Source: RGIG3528 sp045616485 (lineage in GTDB: Bacteria; Bacillota; Clostridia; Lachnospirales; Lachnospiraceae). Taken from it: 64,000 nucleotides of DNA. The DNA lies in assembly GCA_045616485.1 (NCBI GenBank), contig JAZLGU010000044.1, positions 25,711 to 89,710 on the forward strand. Reading direction: 5' to 3'. The notes beneath the pieces are model-generated. The model saw nothing but the letters and a program-made list of their open reading frames with translations. It was not told the DNA's origin and searched no databases. Below, piece after piece: positions 35,076 through 44,224 of the stretch (positions are counted from its first letter, which is position 1; each line of letters starts with the position of its first letter). Made by a program: the position numbers and the translations under genes.

Positions 35076-36409
35076 TACTTCTTTTCCTCTTCGTTTCTTT
35101 CGCGAATAATAAACTTAATGGATGTGCCGGCAAAGCCAAAGGCCTCACGAATCTTATTTTCTATATAACGTACATAAGAGAAATGCATGATTTTCTTATT
35201 ATTAACGAAAATAACGAAAGTTGGCGGCTTAACTGCAACCTGAGTAATATAAAAGAGCTTAAGTCTTCTGCCCTTGTCTGAAGGTGGCTGCTGCAAAGCT
35301 ACTGCCTGCATCATAACCTCATTCAGGACACCTGTACCTACGCGCTTATTCTGATTGTCAATAACAGTCTCGATATGTTCAAAGATTTTATTGACTCTCT
35401 GACCTGTCTTAACTGAAATAAACAGGATATCAGCATAAGGAATAAAGGAAAGAACTTCCCTGATCTTTTCAGTCTGTTTATAGATGGTCTTATCGTCCTT
35501 ATCCTCTACAGCGTCCCATTTGTTAACAGCGATGATAATACCCTTACCTGCATCATGGGCAATACCTGCGATCTTGGCGTCCTGCTCTGTGACACCTTCT
35601 GTCGCATCAATAAGAACGATGCAGACATCACATCTTTCTACGGCTGCAACAGTACGTACCATCATAAAATGCTCAATATCCGTATTGATTTTAGCATGTT
35701 TACGAAGACCTGCCGTATCTATAAATACATAATCTTTCTCATTGTAGGTAACCTGAGTATCAATGGCGTCTCTGGTAGTGCCTGCTATATCAGATACAAT
35801 AACTCTGTCTTCACCCAGAAGTCTGTTAACCAGTGAGCTCTTACCTACATTAGGCTTACCTACTATGGCAACACGAGGTCTGGTATCCTCTTCTTCAGCA
35901 TCCATGGAGCCCTGAGTCACTGAAAGTACCGCATCCAAAAGATCACCAAAGCCCAGTCTGTTAACTGATGAAACTGGAATAGGATCACCTATACCCAGAT
36001 TGTAGAACTCGTAAGTATCATTTATAAATTTATTGAAATCATCTACTTTGTTGGCACAAAGAACTACAGGCTTGCCGCTTCTTCTAAGAATATCTGCCAC
36101 ATTGTAGTCACTGTCTACCAGGCCCTGCTTGGTATCTACCACAAAAATGATACAGTCAGCAGTATCGATAGCCACCTGAGCCTGAGCTCTCATGTAAGAA
36201 AGCATCATATCTCCGTTGTCCGGCTCGATACCACCTGTATCTATAAGTGTGAACTGCTTATCCAGCCATGTGATATCTGCATATATTCTATCCCTGGTAA
36301 CACCAGGAGTGTCTTTTACTATTGAAATTCTTTCGCCTGCAAGAGCGTTAAACAATGTCGACTTACCAACATTAGGGCGTCCAACCACAGCGATAATCGG
36401 TTTACTCAT
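35075..36409 (-). CDS. der: Ribosome biogenesis GTPase Der (EngA)
   Basis: Essential 50S-assembly GTPase with two tandem G domains. The first has GRPNVGKSTLFN (residues 8-19), DTGGIE and NKVD. The second has GKPNVGKSSLVN (about 184-195), DTAGLRKHAKI and NKWD. The C-terminal KH-like domain follows (about 355-444). The 444-residue length is standard. It overlaps the DUF512 gene by 8 bp at its start. Confidence 0.97.
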   Translation of the reverse strand: MSKPIIAVVGRPNVGKSTLFNALAGERISIVKDTPGVTRDRIYADITWLDKQFTLIDTGGIEPDNGDMMLSYMRAQAQVAIDTADCIIFVVDTKQGLVDSDYNVADILRRSGKPVVLCANKVDDFNKFINDTYEFYNLGIGDPIPVSSVNRLGFGDLLDAVLSVTQGSMDAEEEDTRPRVAIVGKPNVGKSSLVNRLLGEDRVIVSDIAGTTRDAIDTQVTYNEKDYVFIDTAGLRKHAKINTDIEHFMMVRTVAAVERCDVCIVLIDATEGVTEQDAKIAGIAHDAGKGIIIAVNKWDAVEDKDDKTIYKQTEKIREVLSFIPYADILFISVKTGQRVNKIFEHIETVIDNQNKRVGTGVLNEVMMQAVALQQPPSDKGRRLKLFYITQVAVKPPTFVIFVNNKKIMHFSYVRYIENKIREAFGFAGTSIKFIIRERNEEEKK

Positions 36410-37718
36410 TAATAATATCCTCCACTAATGAACTTCCTTGGGATTTTACAATACCTACCGGCTTTTGTAAAGATTTTTCAAGATCTGATACTGTATAGTC
36501 ATCCAGAAAAACATCTTCACCGGTACGAAGACAAACACAGGGTAAAAGCAGCTTGTCTCCTATATCTTTTCCTTTTAGCTGTTCATTTATATCTGTATAG
36601 GTAAGAAGACCTGCTACAGTAATACTGTCCCCAAAGAAATTGTTAATGATCTCGTATACATTAACATCTATATTGGGGAACTTGGCCTTTATTTTCTCTA
36701 CCTGCTTTTTAATAATGGGATAGGCTAAAGCCCCTGTAGCTATGGAAAGATGACGCTTTCTGTCATCTCCTGAAAGTGACTCCAGGGCCTCATCCACTTC
36801 ATACTCTAAAAGTCTCACCATGCCCACGCCATTGCCTATCTGAGGGTATTCCTCATAGGCTTCTGCAGGCGGTATGGGCAGCTCTGCTTTCAAATACCAT
36901 TCATCACTGGCATATACGAATCTGGTGCCAAATGCAGCTAAGAATTTTTTCTGATATTTTTCTATCTGTTTTATAAGCTTTATGGAATCTTCTTTGTCAA
37001 AAGGCTCCAGTGCCGTCAGCTTTTCTCTGTACTTTGTAAGTCCTACAGGTACTACAGATACGCTCTTCATGTACTTTATATACATGGAAAGATCTGTGAT
37101 GGTACGGTCCAGCTCTTCACCGTCATTATAGCCTTTACATAGAACCACCTGGCCATTCATCTCAATGCCGGCCTCATAAAGCATGGTAAGATAATCCAGG
37201 ATCTTGCCTGCAAAGCGATTTTTAAGCATCTTACAACGCAGCTCAGGATTGGTAGTATGAACAGATACATTGATAGGTGAAAGATTATAAGATATAAGTC
37301 TTTTTATATCTTCTTCTTTCATATTGGTCAGCGTTACATAATTGCCCTGAAGGAAAGAAAGACGGGTATCATCATCTTTAAAATAAATGGTCTCTCTCAT
37401 CCCATCAGGATTCTGATCAATAAAGCAGAAAATGCAGCCATTACTGCATCTGGAGTACTTGTCCATAAGACCTTCCTCAAAAACAAGGCCCAGGTCTTCT
37501 TCAGCATCCTTTTCAATCTCCAGCTCCCACTCTTCACCGTCCGGCTTTCTGATAAGCACAACAATTTCTTCAGCATCAGTTAAAAACTGATAGTCGAAAA
37601 TGTCATTAACGGGCTTATCATTAATGGAAACCAGCTCATCTCCCGGCTCGATTTCCATTTCTTCAGCAATCGAGCCCTGAATTATGCTTTTTATAAATTG
37701 TGTTTTCTTACACTCCAT
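36402..37718 (-). CDS. DUF512 protein: PDZ plus radical-SAM-like Fe-S domain
   Basis: A 438-residue protein of a family common next to der in Clostridia. An N-terminal PDZ-like domain (about 12-65; IEPGDELVSINDKPVNDIFDY) precedes a cluster Cys motif CSNGCIFCFIDQ (about residue 92). The rest of the barrel contains VHTTNPELRCKML, and the C-terminal part is the DUF512 domain. The CxxxCxxC spacing is altered compared with classic radical SAM enzymes. No reaction is known; the operon context suggests a link to ribosome assembly or Fe-S chemistry. Confidence 0.85.
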   Translation of the reverse strand: MECKKTQFIKSIIQGSIAEEMEIEPGDELVSINDKPVNDIFDYQFLTDAEEIVVLIRKPDGEEWELEIEKDAEEDLGLVFEEGLMDKYSRCSNGCIFCFIDQNPDGMRETIYFKDDDTRLSFLQGNYVTLTNMKEEDIKRLISYNLSPINVSVHTTNPELRCKMLKNRFAGKILDYLTMLYEAGIEMNGQVVLCKGYNDGEELDRTITDLSMYIKYMKSVSVVPVGLTKYREKLTALEPFDKEDSIKLIKQIEKYQKKFLAAFGTRFVYASDEWYLKAELPIPPAEAYEEYPQIGNGVGMVRLLEYEVDEALESLSGDDRKRHLSIATGALAYPIIKKQVEKIKAKFPNIDVNVYEIINNFFGDSITVAGLLTYTDINEQLKGKDIGDKLLLPCVCLRTGEDVFLDDYTVSDLEKSLQKPVGIVKSQGSSLVEDIINE

Positions 37719-37731
37719 TACTTAAAAATCC

Positions 37732-38094
37732 TTAGTATAAACAAAATGCATTTTTTTCCCAGGTGATTTCATCTCCTAAAATGGAGATTGCATCGAATCT
37801 CACATTCGTCTGGGGCGGGTATTTTTTATAGTTAAGGTAGACCTTGGCGCCTTTTATAATTTTGTTCCTTTTAGCCATGGTAATAGCCGAAAGAGGATGA
37901 CCTGACGCCAGATCTTTTCTTGCCTTTACTTCTATAAAACAAAGATACTCTTCATTCATAAATTTATCTGTGGCTATAATATCTATTTCGCCGCCTTTAT
38001 AAAAGAAGTTCTTCTCGATTACATGACCTCCATGCTGAGCTATGTAATCAGAGGCTATATCTTCATATTTTCTCCCTTTTGCACGTGTATCCAC
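37732..38094 (-). CDS. YraN family (UPF0102) predicted nuclease-fold protein
   Basis: A 120-residue protein with the restriction-endonuclease-like motif GGEIDIIATD followed by CFIEVKARKD, the D-(E/Q)xK ligands of this superfamily. An RKYEDIASDYI helix is at the start. Its cellular function is not established. It overlaps the HD-GYP gene by one base and precedes the DUF512 gene by 13 bp, so it belongs to the same transcript. Confidence 0.9.
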   Translation of the reverse strand: MDTRAKGRKYEDIASDYIAQHGGHVIEKNFFYKGGEIDIIATDKFMNEEYLCFIEVKARKDLASGHPLSAITMAKRNKIIKGAKVYLNYKKYPPQTNVRFDAISILGDEITWEKNAFCLY

Positions 38095-39284
38095 TAAGCT
38101 GTACGACCTTTCATAACCAAATCTTTTAAATGCTGCCTGTCAGCTTCACATATGATTTTGATATCGGAATATGCAGGGTCGCTAAGGTCAATACAGTTGG
38201 TATTGGCCAGATCTGAAAGCCAGGGCCTTGCCAGATCGGAATTCTGACATACTACCCGTCTTATGGCATTATCAGAGCAGTATACCAGTGCTCCTGTTGG
38301 AAACATAACAAGAATCTGCTTAAAGGCCTCAAATATATCAGGGGCAAAGCATTCGCTCATCTGTAACATCTCGGACACGGCTTCTCTGGGAGTAATAGCA
38401 TCTTTATATGCTCTTTTTGATACCAGTGCATCATATACATCGGCAATCATAAGAATCTGGGCAAATAACGGAATACTGTCACCTGACAGATGATTTCTGT
38501 AGCCTGTACCATTAAATCTTTCATGATGGCATAATATCCCCATCTTTACATCCTGAGACAGATTTCTATCACCTTTTATAGCTTCAAAACTGTCTCTGGG
38601 ATGCTTCTTCACAATATCAAATTCATATTTTGTAAGCTTTCCGGGCTTATTTAATATCTCAAAAGGCACCTTTTTTTTGCCAATGTCATGAAGCATACCG
38701 GCTATGGTAATGTCCTGAACAGCCTCTGTGGGCATATTTAACTTTTTAGCAAGAATACCTGCTAAATAGGCTACATCAAAAGAATGCTTGTAGATATATT
38801 CATCGGAGATCTTAATCTCATTCATGGCAACAAAGCCATTATTCTGGCTGTCATAGATAAGGGCAGAAATAATCTTGCTGGCATCTATGCAGCAGTCTAC
38901 CACATCCTTCTCGGTATCCTTGTCAAAGATATACTTCATGGATCTGAGAAGCTCTACTTTAATACGATCATCCACCTTGTAGGTCATGTCGCCGGGAGCA
39001 GATGAGCCTTTAACAAAGCGCCCCTTTCCCTGCTGCTTAACTGTCTCTACATCACCGAAATTCTCCATATCTTCCGGCCGCATAAACATAAGCGCAGCTT
39101 CCATGTCATCAATCTCTCGCACCACTCTGATACGACTAAACATACGATTGATTTTACCTACTCTGTCTTCACTTACAGTCAGGCCTTCGCCCAAGATGAG
39201 ATTGCCATTATTGTCCCAGATATCTTCTGCAATAACATCTCCTACCCGTACCTGACTCCCCTTAAGTAATAATTGCTTTTTCAT
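38094..39284 (-). CDS. HD-GYP domain phosphohydrolase
   Basis: Predicted cyclic-di-nucleotide phosphodiesterase of 396 residues from the ATG at 39284 (GGGGTG upstream). The N-terminal 110 residues resemble the DUF3391-like region of HD-GYP proteins (LLLKGSQVRVGDVIAEDI). The catalytic domain has AGMLHDIGKKKVP and KKHP..., then HHERFNGTGYR near residue 260, followed by AQILMIADVYDAL. The third letter of the GYP triplet is R instead of P, so activity on c-di-GMP should not be assumed. No membrane segment or receiver domain is seen. Confidence 0.88.
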   Translation of the reverse strand: MKKQLLLKGSQVRVGDVIAEDIWDNNGNLILGEGLTVSEDRVGKINRMFSRIRVVREIDDMEAALMFMRPEDMENFGDVETVKQQGKGRFVKGSSAPGDMTYKVDDRIKVELLRSMKYIFDKDTEKDVVDCCIDASKIISALIYDSQNNGFVAMNEIKISDEYIYKHSFDVAYLAGILAKKLNMPTEAVQDITIAGMLHDIGKKKVPFEILNKPGKLTKYEFDIVKKHPRDSFEAIKGDRNLSQDVKMGILCHHERFNGTGYRNHLSGDSIPLFAQILMIADVYDALVSKRAYKDAITPREAVSEMLQMSECFAPDIFEAFKQILVMFPTGALVYCSDNAIRRVVCQNSDLARPWLSDLANTNCIDLSDPAYSDIKIICEADRQHLKDLVMKGRTA

Positions 39285-39368
39285 GTTTGTCACCCCAAAT
39301 AAGCACTAATAACAGATACTAATATTGTACCATATTTTTTCCTATAGAAAAGAAAAAAATGCGATTTT

Positions 39369-39827
39369 TCACCTTTTTTTTACTATCTCCTGACTATCAA
39401 GCCATATAGTAAAAGGTCCATCATTTATAAGCTCCACCTTCATATCTGCCCCAAATATTCCGGTGTCACATTTAAAGCCCTGATTTCTGATATTTTCTGC
39501 CATTTTTTCATAAATATCCTTGGCATGGTCCGGTGCCCCTGCCAGCACAAAGCTGGGACGATTGCCATGATGACAGTCTGCGTAAAGAGTGAACTGGGAA
39601 ATCAGAAGTATCTCTCCTCCCACATCAATAATGGACTTATTGACCTTACCGTTTTCATCCTCAAATATGCGAAGATTCAAAAGCTTTGTAGTCATTTTTT
39701 CCATTATATCCAAATCATCTTCATCACTGACGCCGCAAAATACCACATATCCTTTATCTATTGCCCCTACAGTCTCACCGTCTACACAAACACTCCCCTT
39801 AAGCACCCTTTGTACCAGTAATCTCAT
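39369..39827 (-). CDS. dtd: D-aminoacyl-tRNA deacylase
   Basis: Removes D-amino acids (and Gly from tRNA-Ala) from mischarged tRNAs. From the ATG at 39827 (GGAG upstream, preferred to a GTG at 39836) it has 152 residues. The N-terminal MRLLVQRVLKGSV, the catalytic SQFTLYAD with its Thr, and the C-terminal NDGPFTIWLDSQ are present. The gene is 84 bp upstream of the HD-GYP gene and divergent from the pullulanase. Confidence 0.95.
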   Translation of the reverse strand: MRLLVQRVLKGSVCVDGETVGAIDKGYVVFCGVSDEDDLDIMEKMTTKLLNLRIFEDENGKVNKSIIDVGGEILLISQFTLYADCHHGNRPSFVLAGAPDHAKDIYEKMAENIRNQGFKCDTGIFGADMKVELINDGPFTIWLDSQEIVKKR

Positions 39828-39919
39828 TAACAGCACTCCTTTATATACTTTGTTTCTAATGTTTACTATACTGATATTTTACCATTAACCAAACATATTT
39901 CAAAGTAAAAATAATCCTC

Positions 39920-39948
39920 TTGTATTGTTTACGAAAATATGCTAAACT
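39920..39948 (+). promoter_or_regulatory. Predicted promoter of the pullulanase gene
   Basis: TTGTAT (39920-39925) and TAAACT (39943-39948) are 17 bp apart, with an extended -10 (TGCTAAACT). The predicted start point is around 39955, inside the cre site. The leader to the ATG is about 70 bases and shows no strong hairpin. Confidence 0.6.
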
Positions 39949-39952
39949 TTTA

Positions 39953-39968
39953 ATGGAAACGTTACCAA
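39953..39968 (+). promoter_or_regulatory. Catabolite-responsive element (CcpA box) at the pullulanase promoter
   Basis: ATGGAAACGTTACCAA matches every fixed position of the Gram-positive cre consensus WTGNNANCGNWNNCAW. It overlaps the predicted transcription start, the classic place for CcpA repression when glucose is available. Confidence 0.8.
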
Positions 39969-40027
39969 TTTTTGTGCATATTGCAAGAATGGTAATTAAA
40001 AAATAAAAATGGGGAGGTCTATCAATT

Positions 40028-42757
40028 ATGAATAGACTAAAGAAATCTTTGGCTTTTATTCTGGCATTTCTTATGATTTTTCTTACCTTTGCCAGCGAAA
40101 TAAAGCCAAGTACTGCTTACGCTTCTGATGATCTTATCCTGAAGCTGCACTATCACAGATCCGATGCCAATTATACCAATTGGACAGTCTGGTTCTGGGA
40201 GTCAGGTAAGGAAGGTAAGGCTGTAAGCTTTGCAGAAGAAAATGGTGAGATGGTGGCTACAGTTACTCTTTCCGCAGGCTGCCAAAATGTAGGCTACATC
40301 GTGCGTTACGGTGAGTGGGAAAAGAAGGACATTGATAAAGATCAGTTTATCGACGTATCCTACTACACTTCCGGTACTATTCACTATTATGTAGAGTCCG
40401 GCACAGAAGGCGGTAAGCTGGTGGACGGTGATGACGTTGTTAAGGGTGTAAAGCTCAAATCCGCCGTATATCAGGATGGTTATGTAGAGATCATCACATC
40501 TGCAGACATAGAAGGCAGCGCCCAGGATCTTTTTAAGCTTACTGATAAAGAGGGCAAAGAGCTTTCTGTAAAATACAAGGAAAGCACCAAAAAATGTATA
40601 TTCCTTATTCCTGATACTGAGCTCGATGAATATGATACTTATTATGTAGTATTTAATGAGGTAAATTACAAGGTGAGCATTCCTTCCACTTATTCAACTG
40701 ATGAATTTGAAAAAAAATACACCTACAAGGGTAACGATTTAGGCGCTGTTTGGTCCCAGACATCTACTACCTTTAAGCTTTGGGCTCCTACCGCCAAGGA
40801 GGTATCCGTACTTCTTTACAAGTCCGGTAATGCTGAGGCTGATGATCTTATCCGTGAAGTACCAATGACCCCTTCAGAAAACGGCACATGGACTGTTACA
40901 GAGGCAGGTGATCTAAATGGCGTTTATTACACCTACAAGGTATTTGTAGCAGGTCAGTATGTAGAAGCTGTAGATCCTTATGCCCGTACCACAGGAGTCA
41001 ATGGAAAACGTGGTATGATTATAAATCTTAATGCTACCAATCCTGCAGACTGGGATAAAGATAAGGACCCCAACTATTCTCTTAATGCTACAGATATGGT
41101 TATCTACGAGCTGCACATAAGAGATTTGTCTTCCGATCCTTCTTCCGGCATTAAAAATGTGGGCAAATATCTGGGGCTTACTGAGACCGGTACCAAAACC
41201 TCCGGTGGCATGGCTACAGGTATTGATCATATTAAGGAGCTGGGTGCTACTCACATCCACTTATTGCCTATATATGACTTTGGCTCAGTAGATGAGTCTA
41301 AATTAAATTCCAATCAGTTTAACTGGGGCTATGACCCTGTTAACTACAATGTTCCTGAAGGGTCATATGCTACCGATGCAGAAAAGGGCGAAGTAAGAGT
41401 AGCCGAGCTTAAACAAGCTATCCAGGCTCTCCACCAGAATGGTATCAGCGTGGTTATGGACGTAGTTTACAATCACGTATACAATGCTTCCGACTTCTGT
41501 TTCAACAAAATTGTTCCCGGCTATTTTTCCCGTATAGATGCTAACGGTGCCTACTCTTCCGGCAGCGGCTGCGGTAATGATACTGCCTCTGAGAGAGCCA
41601 TGGTCAAAAAATACATCGTTGACTCTGTTAATTACTGGGCAGACGAATATCATATGGACGGCTTCCGTTTTGACCTGGTAGGACTTTTAGACATTGAGAC
41701 CATTAACGAAATAGTTAAAACCGTTCACGAAAAACATCCAAATGTTAAGTTTTATGGTGAAGGCTGGTCCATGTCTACACAGGCCACAAAAGAAGATGTC
41801 AAATTTGCTGTTCAGGAATCCTCCTACAAAACTCCGGATTTTGCTTATTTCTCAGATACTATCAGAGATGCCATAAGAGGTAATGTCTTTAACAATACTG
41901 AGGCAGGATATGTTGCGGGTGCTCCCAACAAGGTCGCTACTACCGTTATGAACTTCAAGGGACTGCCTACCTGGTCCAGAACTCCATCCCAGGTAGTAAA
42001 TTACGCCAGCTGCCACGACAATAACACTCTTATTGACCGTATTATCCTCTCTACTCCTGCTGCTACACGTGAAGAACAGATAATGATGAACAATCTGGCT
42101 GCTTCTATTTACCTTACTTCCCAGGGCATTCCTTTCATGCAGGCAGGTGAAGAATTCCTTCGTACCAAGCCTGATGGCAATGGAGGTTTTGATCATAACA
42201 GTTATGCCAGCCCGGACACCGTGAACTCCCTTAAATGGAGCACACTGGATCAAAAGGAATACGCAGACGTCTTCAATTACTACAAAGGTCTTATCGCCTT
42301 CAGAAAAGCTCACGCTGCCCTTCGTATGACTACCAAGGAGCAGGTAAGCGCTACTATAAGAGAGCTCAGCGGTCTGGATAAAAATGTTGTTGCAATGCAG
42401 ATTAAAGATGCAAAGACCGTAGGTGACAGCCATGACAGTATCGTAGTTATTTACAATCCAAACTCTTCAGAGACAAATGTTACTCTTCCTGAAGGAAAAT
42501 GGGACATCTGCATTAACAAAACCAGTGCAGGTACAGAGACTTTGGCTACCGCAGAAGGCACCGTTACAGTTCTGCCTATCTCCGCAATGGTACTGGTACG
42601 TAAAGACGCTGTTGAAAGCACTGAAACAGATAAAGATAAGACAGATAGCAGTTCAAACGGCAGCATAGTAAAGCCTATTATTACTATGGCTGTATGTACA
42701 TTAGTTCTTCTCGCTGCACTTTTATATATGCTAAACAGAAGAAAGAAAGTTAATTAA
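40028..42757 (+). CDS. pulA: Secreted, membrane-anchored type I pullulanase
   Basis: GH13 debranching enzyme that cuts alpha-1,6 links in pullulan, amylopectin or glycogen. The 909 residues begin with a signal peptide (likely cleavage after AYA-32). A CBM41-type starch-binding domain follows (about 36-110, with WTVWFWESG), then a linker domain, a CBM48 region (about 235-320, FKLWAPTAKEV), and the catalytic barrel. Signatures are FNWGYDPVNYNVPEGSY, VVMDVVYNHV, GFRFDLVGLLD (nucleophile Asp), FYGEGW (acid/base Glu) and ASCHDNNTLIDR. A C-terminal hydrophobic helix with RRKK (about 880-909) should hold it in the membrane; no LPxTG is present. GGGGAGG precedes the ATG. The gene stands alone and divergent. 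Confidence 0.95.
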   Translation: MNRLKKSLAFILAFLMIFLTFASEIKPSTAYASDDLILKLHYHRSDANYTNWTVWFWESGKEGKAVSFAEENGEMVATVTLSAGCQNVGYIVRYGEWEKKDIDKDQFIDVSYYTSGTIHYYVESGTEGGKLVDGDDVVKGVKLKSAVYQDGYVEIITSADIEGSAQDLFKLTDKEGKELSVKYKESTKKCIFLIPDTELDEYDTYYVVFNEVNYKVSIPSTYSTDEFEKKYTYKGNDLGAVWSQTSTTFKLWAPTAKEVSVLLYKSGNAEADDLIREVPMTPSENGTWTVTEAGDLNGVYYTYKVFVAGQYVEAVDPYARTTGVNGKRGMIINLNATNPADWDKDKDPNYSLNATDMVIYELHIRDLSSDPSSGIKNVGKYLGLTETGTKTSGGMATGIDHIKELGATHIHLLPIYDFGSVDESKLNSNQFNWGYDPVNYNVPEGSYATDAEKGEVRVAELKQAIQALHQNGISVVMDVVYNHVYNASDFCFNKIVPGYFSRIDANGAYSSGSGCGNDTASERAMVKKYIVDSVNYWADEYHMDGFRFDLVGLLDIETINEIVKTVHEKHPNVKFYGEGWSMSTQATKEDVKFAVQESSYKTPDFAYFSDTIRDAIRGNVFNNTEAGYVAGAPNKVATTVMNFKGLPTWSRTPSQVVNYASCHDNNTLIDRIILSTPAATREEQIMMNNLAASIYLTSQGIPFMQAGEEFLRTKPDGNGGFDHNSYASPDTVNSLKWSTLDQKEYADVFNYYKGLIAFRKAHAALRMTTKEQVSATIRELSGLDKNVVAMQIKDAKTVGDSHDSIVVIYNPNSSETNVTLPEGKWDICINKTSAGTETLATAEGTVTVLPISAMVLVRKDAVESTETDKDKTDSSSNGSIVKPIITMAVCTLVLLAALLYMLNRRKKVN

Positions 42758-42770
42758 AAATAATAAATAC

Positions 42771-42818
42771 AAAAAAAATTACCCTTCTTATCCTCATAAT
42801 GGATAAGAAGGGATTTTT
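42771..42818. terminator. Bidirectional terminator between pullulanase and the PPIase-like gene
   Basis: CCCTTCTTATCC (42782-42793) and GGATAAGAAGGG (42801-42812) form a perfect 12-bp stem with a 7-base loop. An A run precedes it and a T-rich run follows, so it can stop transcription from both converging genes. Confidence 0.9.
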
Positions 42819-42821
42819 TAT

Positions 42822-44126
42822 TTATTTCTCAATTGTTGCCTTATCTGCAAGTGCTTCAACAGCCTTCTTTGCAATAAGCGTCTTCATAGCGTATGCTTTG
42901 CTGTTCTTAGCTTCATACTCAGCTACTGTCTTGTAGTCTGTACCATCAGTAACAAACTCTTCGTATTCCTTATCGGAAATAGTAAGTCCAAGAGTCTCAA
43001 AAATGTACTGATAAGCGCAATCATAAGAAACTAAGCTCTTAGCGTTCTCAAGAATAACCTGCTCTAACTCTTTCCAGTTCTTGCCATATGCCTGGTAAAC
43101 ATCCTTATATATAACAGAACCATACATGGCATTAATCTGAGCAATATAATTCTGGTAAGAGTTCATAATCTGACCCTTTTTAGTCTTAAGATACTTGGAA
43201 GGATACTGGGATACTGATGTATTATCCTTATTCTCAATCATCTTAATAATGCTATTCTCAAGGGCATTTCTCTCAGCGGTCTTCTTCACATAAGCCTTAT
43301 ACTCTTCAGCTGATGTACATCCGCTTTCCTCTTTGAGCTTCTCTGTTACAAATGCGTCTGTAAGCTCAGGTGTAACCTGAATCTTGTTAAGAGTTACTTT
43401 GAAAGTAACAGTCTTACCTGCTACGGATGAAGCTGTAGAACCTACCTTAAAATCAGCAGGAACATCAACAATGATATCCTTTGTCTCGCCAGGGTGCATA
43501 CCGATCATCTCTTCCTGGAAAAGTGCCTGGTATGTAGAAGGCTTGGATGTAGGAGTAGGTGTAGCTGTTGGTGTGGCAGTAGGGGTAGGTGTAGCTGTAG
43601 CACCAATAGAAGCACTAACAGTGAAATTCAAGCCATCCTTTACGCCATGGTTACCAATACCAAGCTGTGTCTCACCATTAAGAACACAATAATAGTTAAT
43701 ATTAACTGTATCGCCAGCCTTAAGAGTCATATTCTTATCATCTGAATAGTACTTATTGGCAGCAAGTACAGAATCAATCTGCTCTTTAAGCTTATCTTCT
43801 GTAAGCTCGATGTCCTTATACTTTACGGAAATCTTTGAAATATCGATAGTCTTAACAATGTCCTTTACATTAACGCCTTCGATCTTACCATCAGCTGTAA
43901 GACCCTGACCAAAGTCTGTAATAGGCTTTGTAATGGAAACATTTTTATAAATGCTATATCCAATACCATAGCCAGCGCCGAGAACTAAAGCAACGCATAC
44001 TACGATGGCTACGATCTTCTCAATCTTTTTCTTTTTCTTTGCTGCTGCAATCTCTTTCTTTCTGTCAAGTCTCTTCTTCTGACCTGCTGAAAGATTTTCA
44101 GCATTCACTACATCTTTTTTTCCCAC
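42822..44126 (-). CDS. Membrane-anchored trigger-factor-like FKBP-type chaperone
   Basis: A 434-residue protein. The GTG at 44126 is the likely start (GGAGG eight bases upstream). A Lys-rich cytoplasmic N-terminus is followed by one membrane segment (about 40-65). Outside, an FKBP-like domain (LKAGDTVNINYYCVLNG... IGMHPGETKDIIVDVP ...VTFKVTLNKIQ) is interrupted by a Thr-Pro repeat loop (ATPTPTATPT). The helical C-terminal part resembles the trigger factor C-domain (PELTDAFVTEKL...AEEYKAYVKKTAERNA). It therefore looks like an exported trigger-factor relative aiding folding of secreted proteins such as the adjacent pullulanase. Enzymatic activity is unproven. Confidence 0.82.
   Translation of the reverse strand: MGKKDVVNAENLSAGQKKRLDRKKEIAAAKKKKKIEKIVAIVVCVALVLGAGYGIGYSIYKNVSITKPITDFGQGLTADGKIEGVNVKDIVKTIDISKISVKYKDIELTEDKLKEQIDSVLAANKYYSDDKNMTLKAGDTVNINYYCVLNGETQLGIGNHGVKDGLNFTVSASIGATATPTPTATPTATPTPTSKPSTYQALFQEEMIGMHPGETKDIIVDVPADFKVGSTASSVAGKTVTFKVTLNKIQVTPELTDAFVTEKLKEESGCTSAEEYKAYVKKTAERNALENSIIKMIENKDNTSVSQYPSKYLKTKKGQIMNSYQNYIAQINAMYGSVIYKDVYQAYGKNWKELEQVILENAKSLVSYDCAYQYIFETLGLTISDKEYEEFVTDGTDYKTVAEYEAKNSKAYAMKTLIAKKAVEALADKATIEK
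43551..43601. repeat. Imperfect repeats encoding the Thr-Pro loop
   Basis: Imperfect short direct repeats based on GTAGGTGTAGCTGT encode the (A)TPTPT loop inserted in the FKBP-like domain of the chaperone gene. Repeat number could vary by slippage without a frame shift if changed in multiples of three bases. Confidence 0.6.
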
Positions 44127-44156
44127 TTTTGTTTCCTCCACAAATTACTTCAAAAA

Positions 44157-44185
44157 GCCGTTTAAACGGCATGCAATATATTATA
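44157..44185 (-). promoter_or_regulatory. -10 box and start-site palindrome of the chaperone gene
   Basis: An extended -10 (TGTTATAAT; TATAAT at 44180-44185) has only a weak -35 match. Directly at the expected start point lies the perfect 14-bp palindrome GCCGTTTAAACGGC (44157-44170), followed by five T on the minus strand. It could be an operator, a 5'-end stabilising hairpin or an early terminator. Confidence 0.5.
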
Positions 44186-44224
44186 ACATAAATATGAAAA
44201 AATGGTGAATTTTTTTTAAAAAAG

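Noticed and set aside
41852..42433. Minus-strand 193-residue frame inside the pullulanase gene
   Set aside because: It lies wholly opposite a strongly conserved coding region, has no family motif and no promoter.
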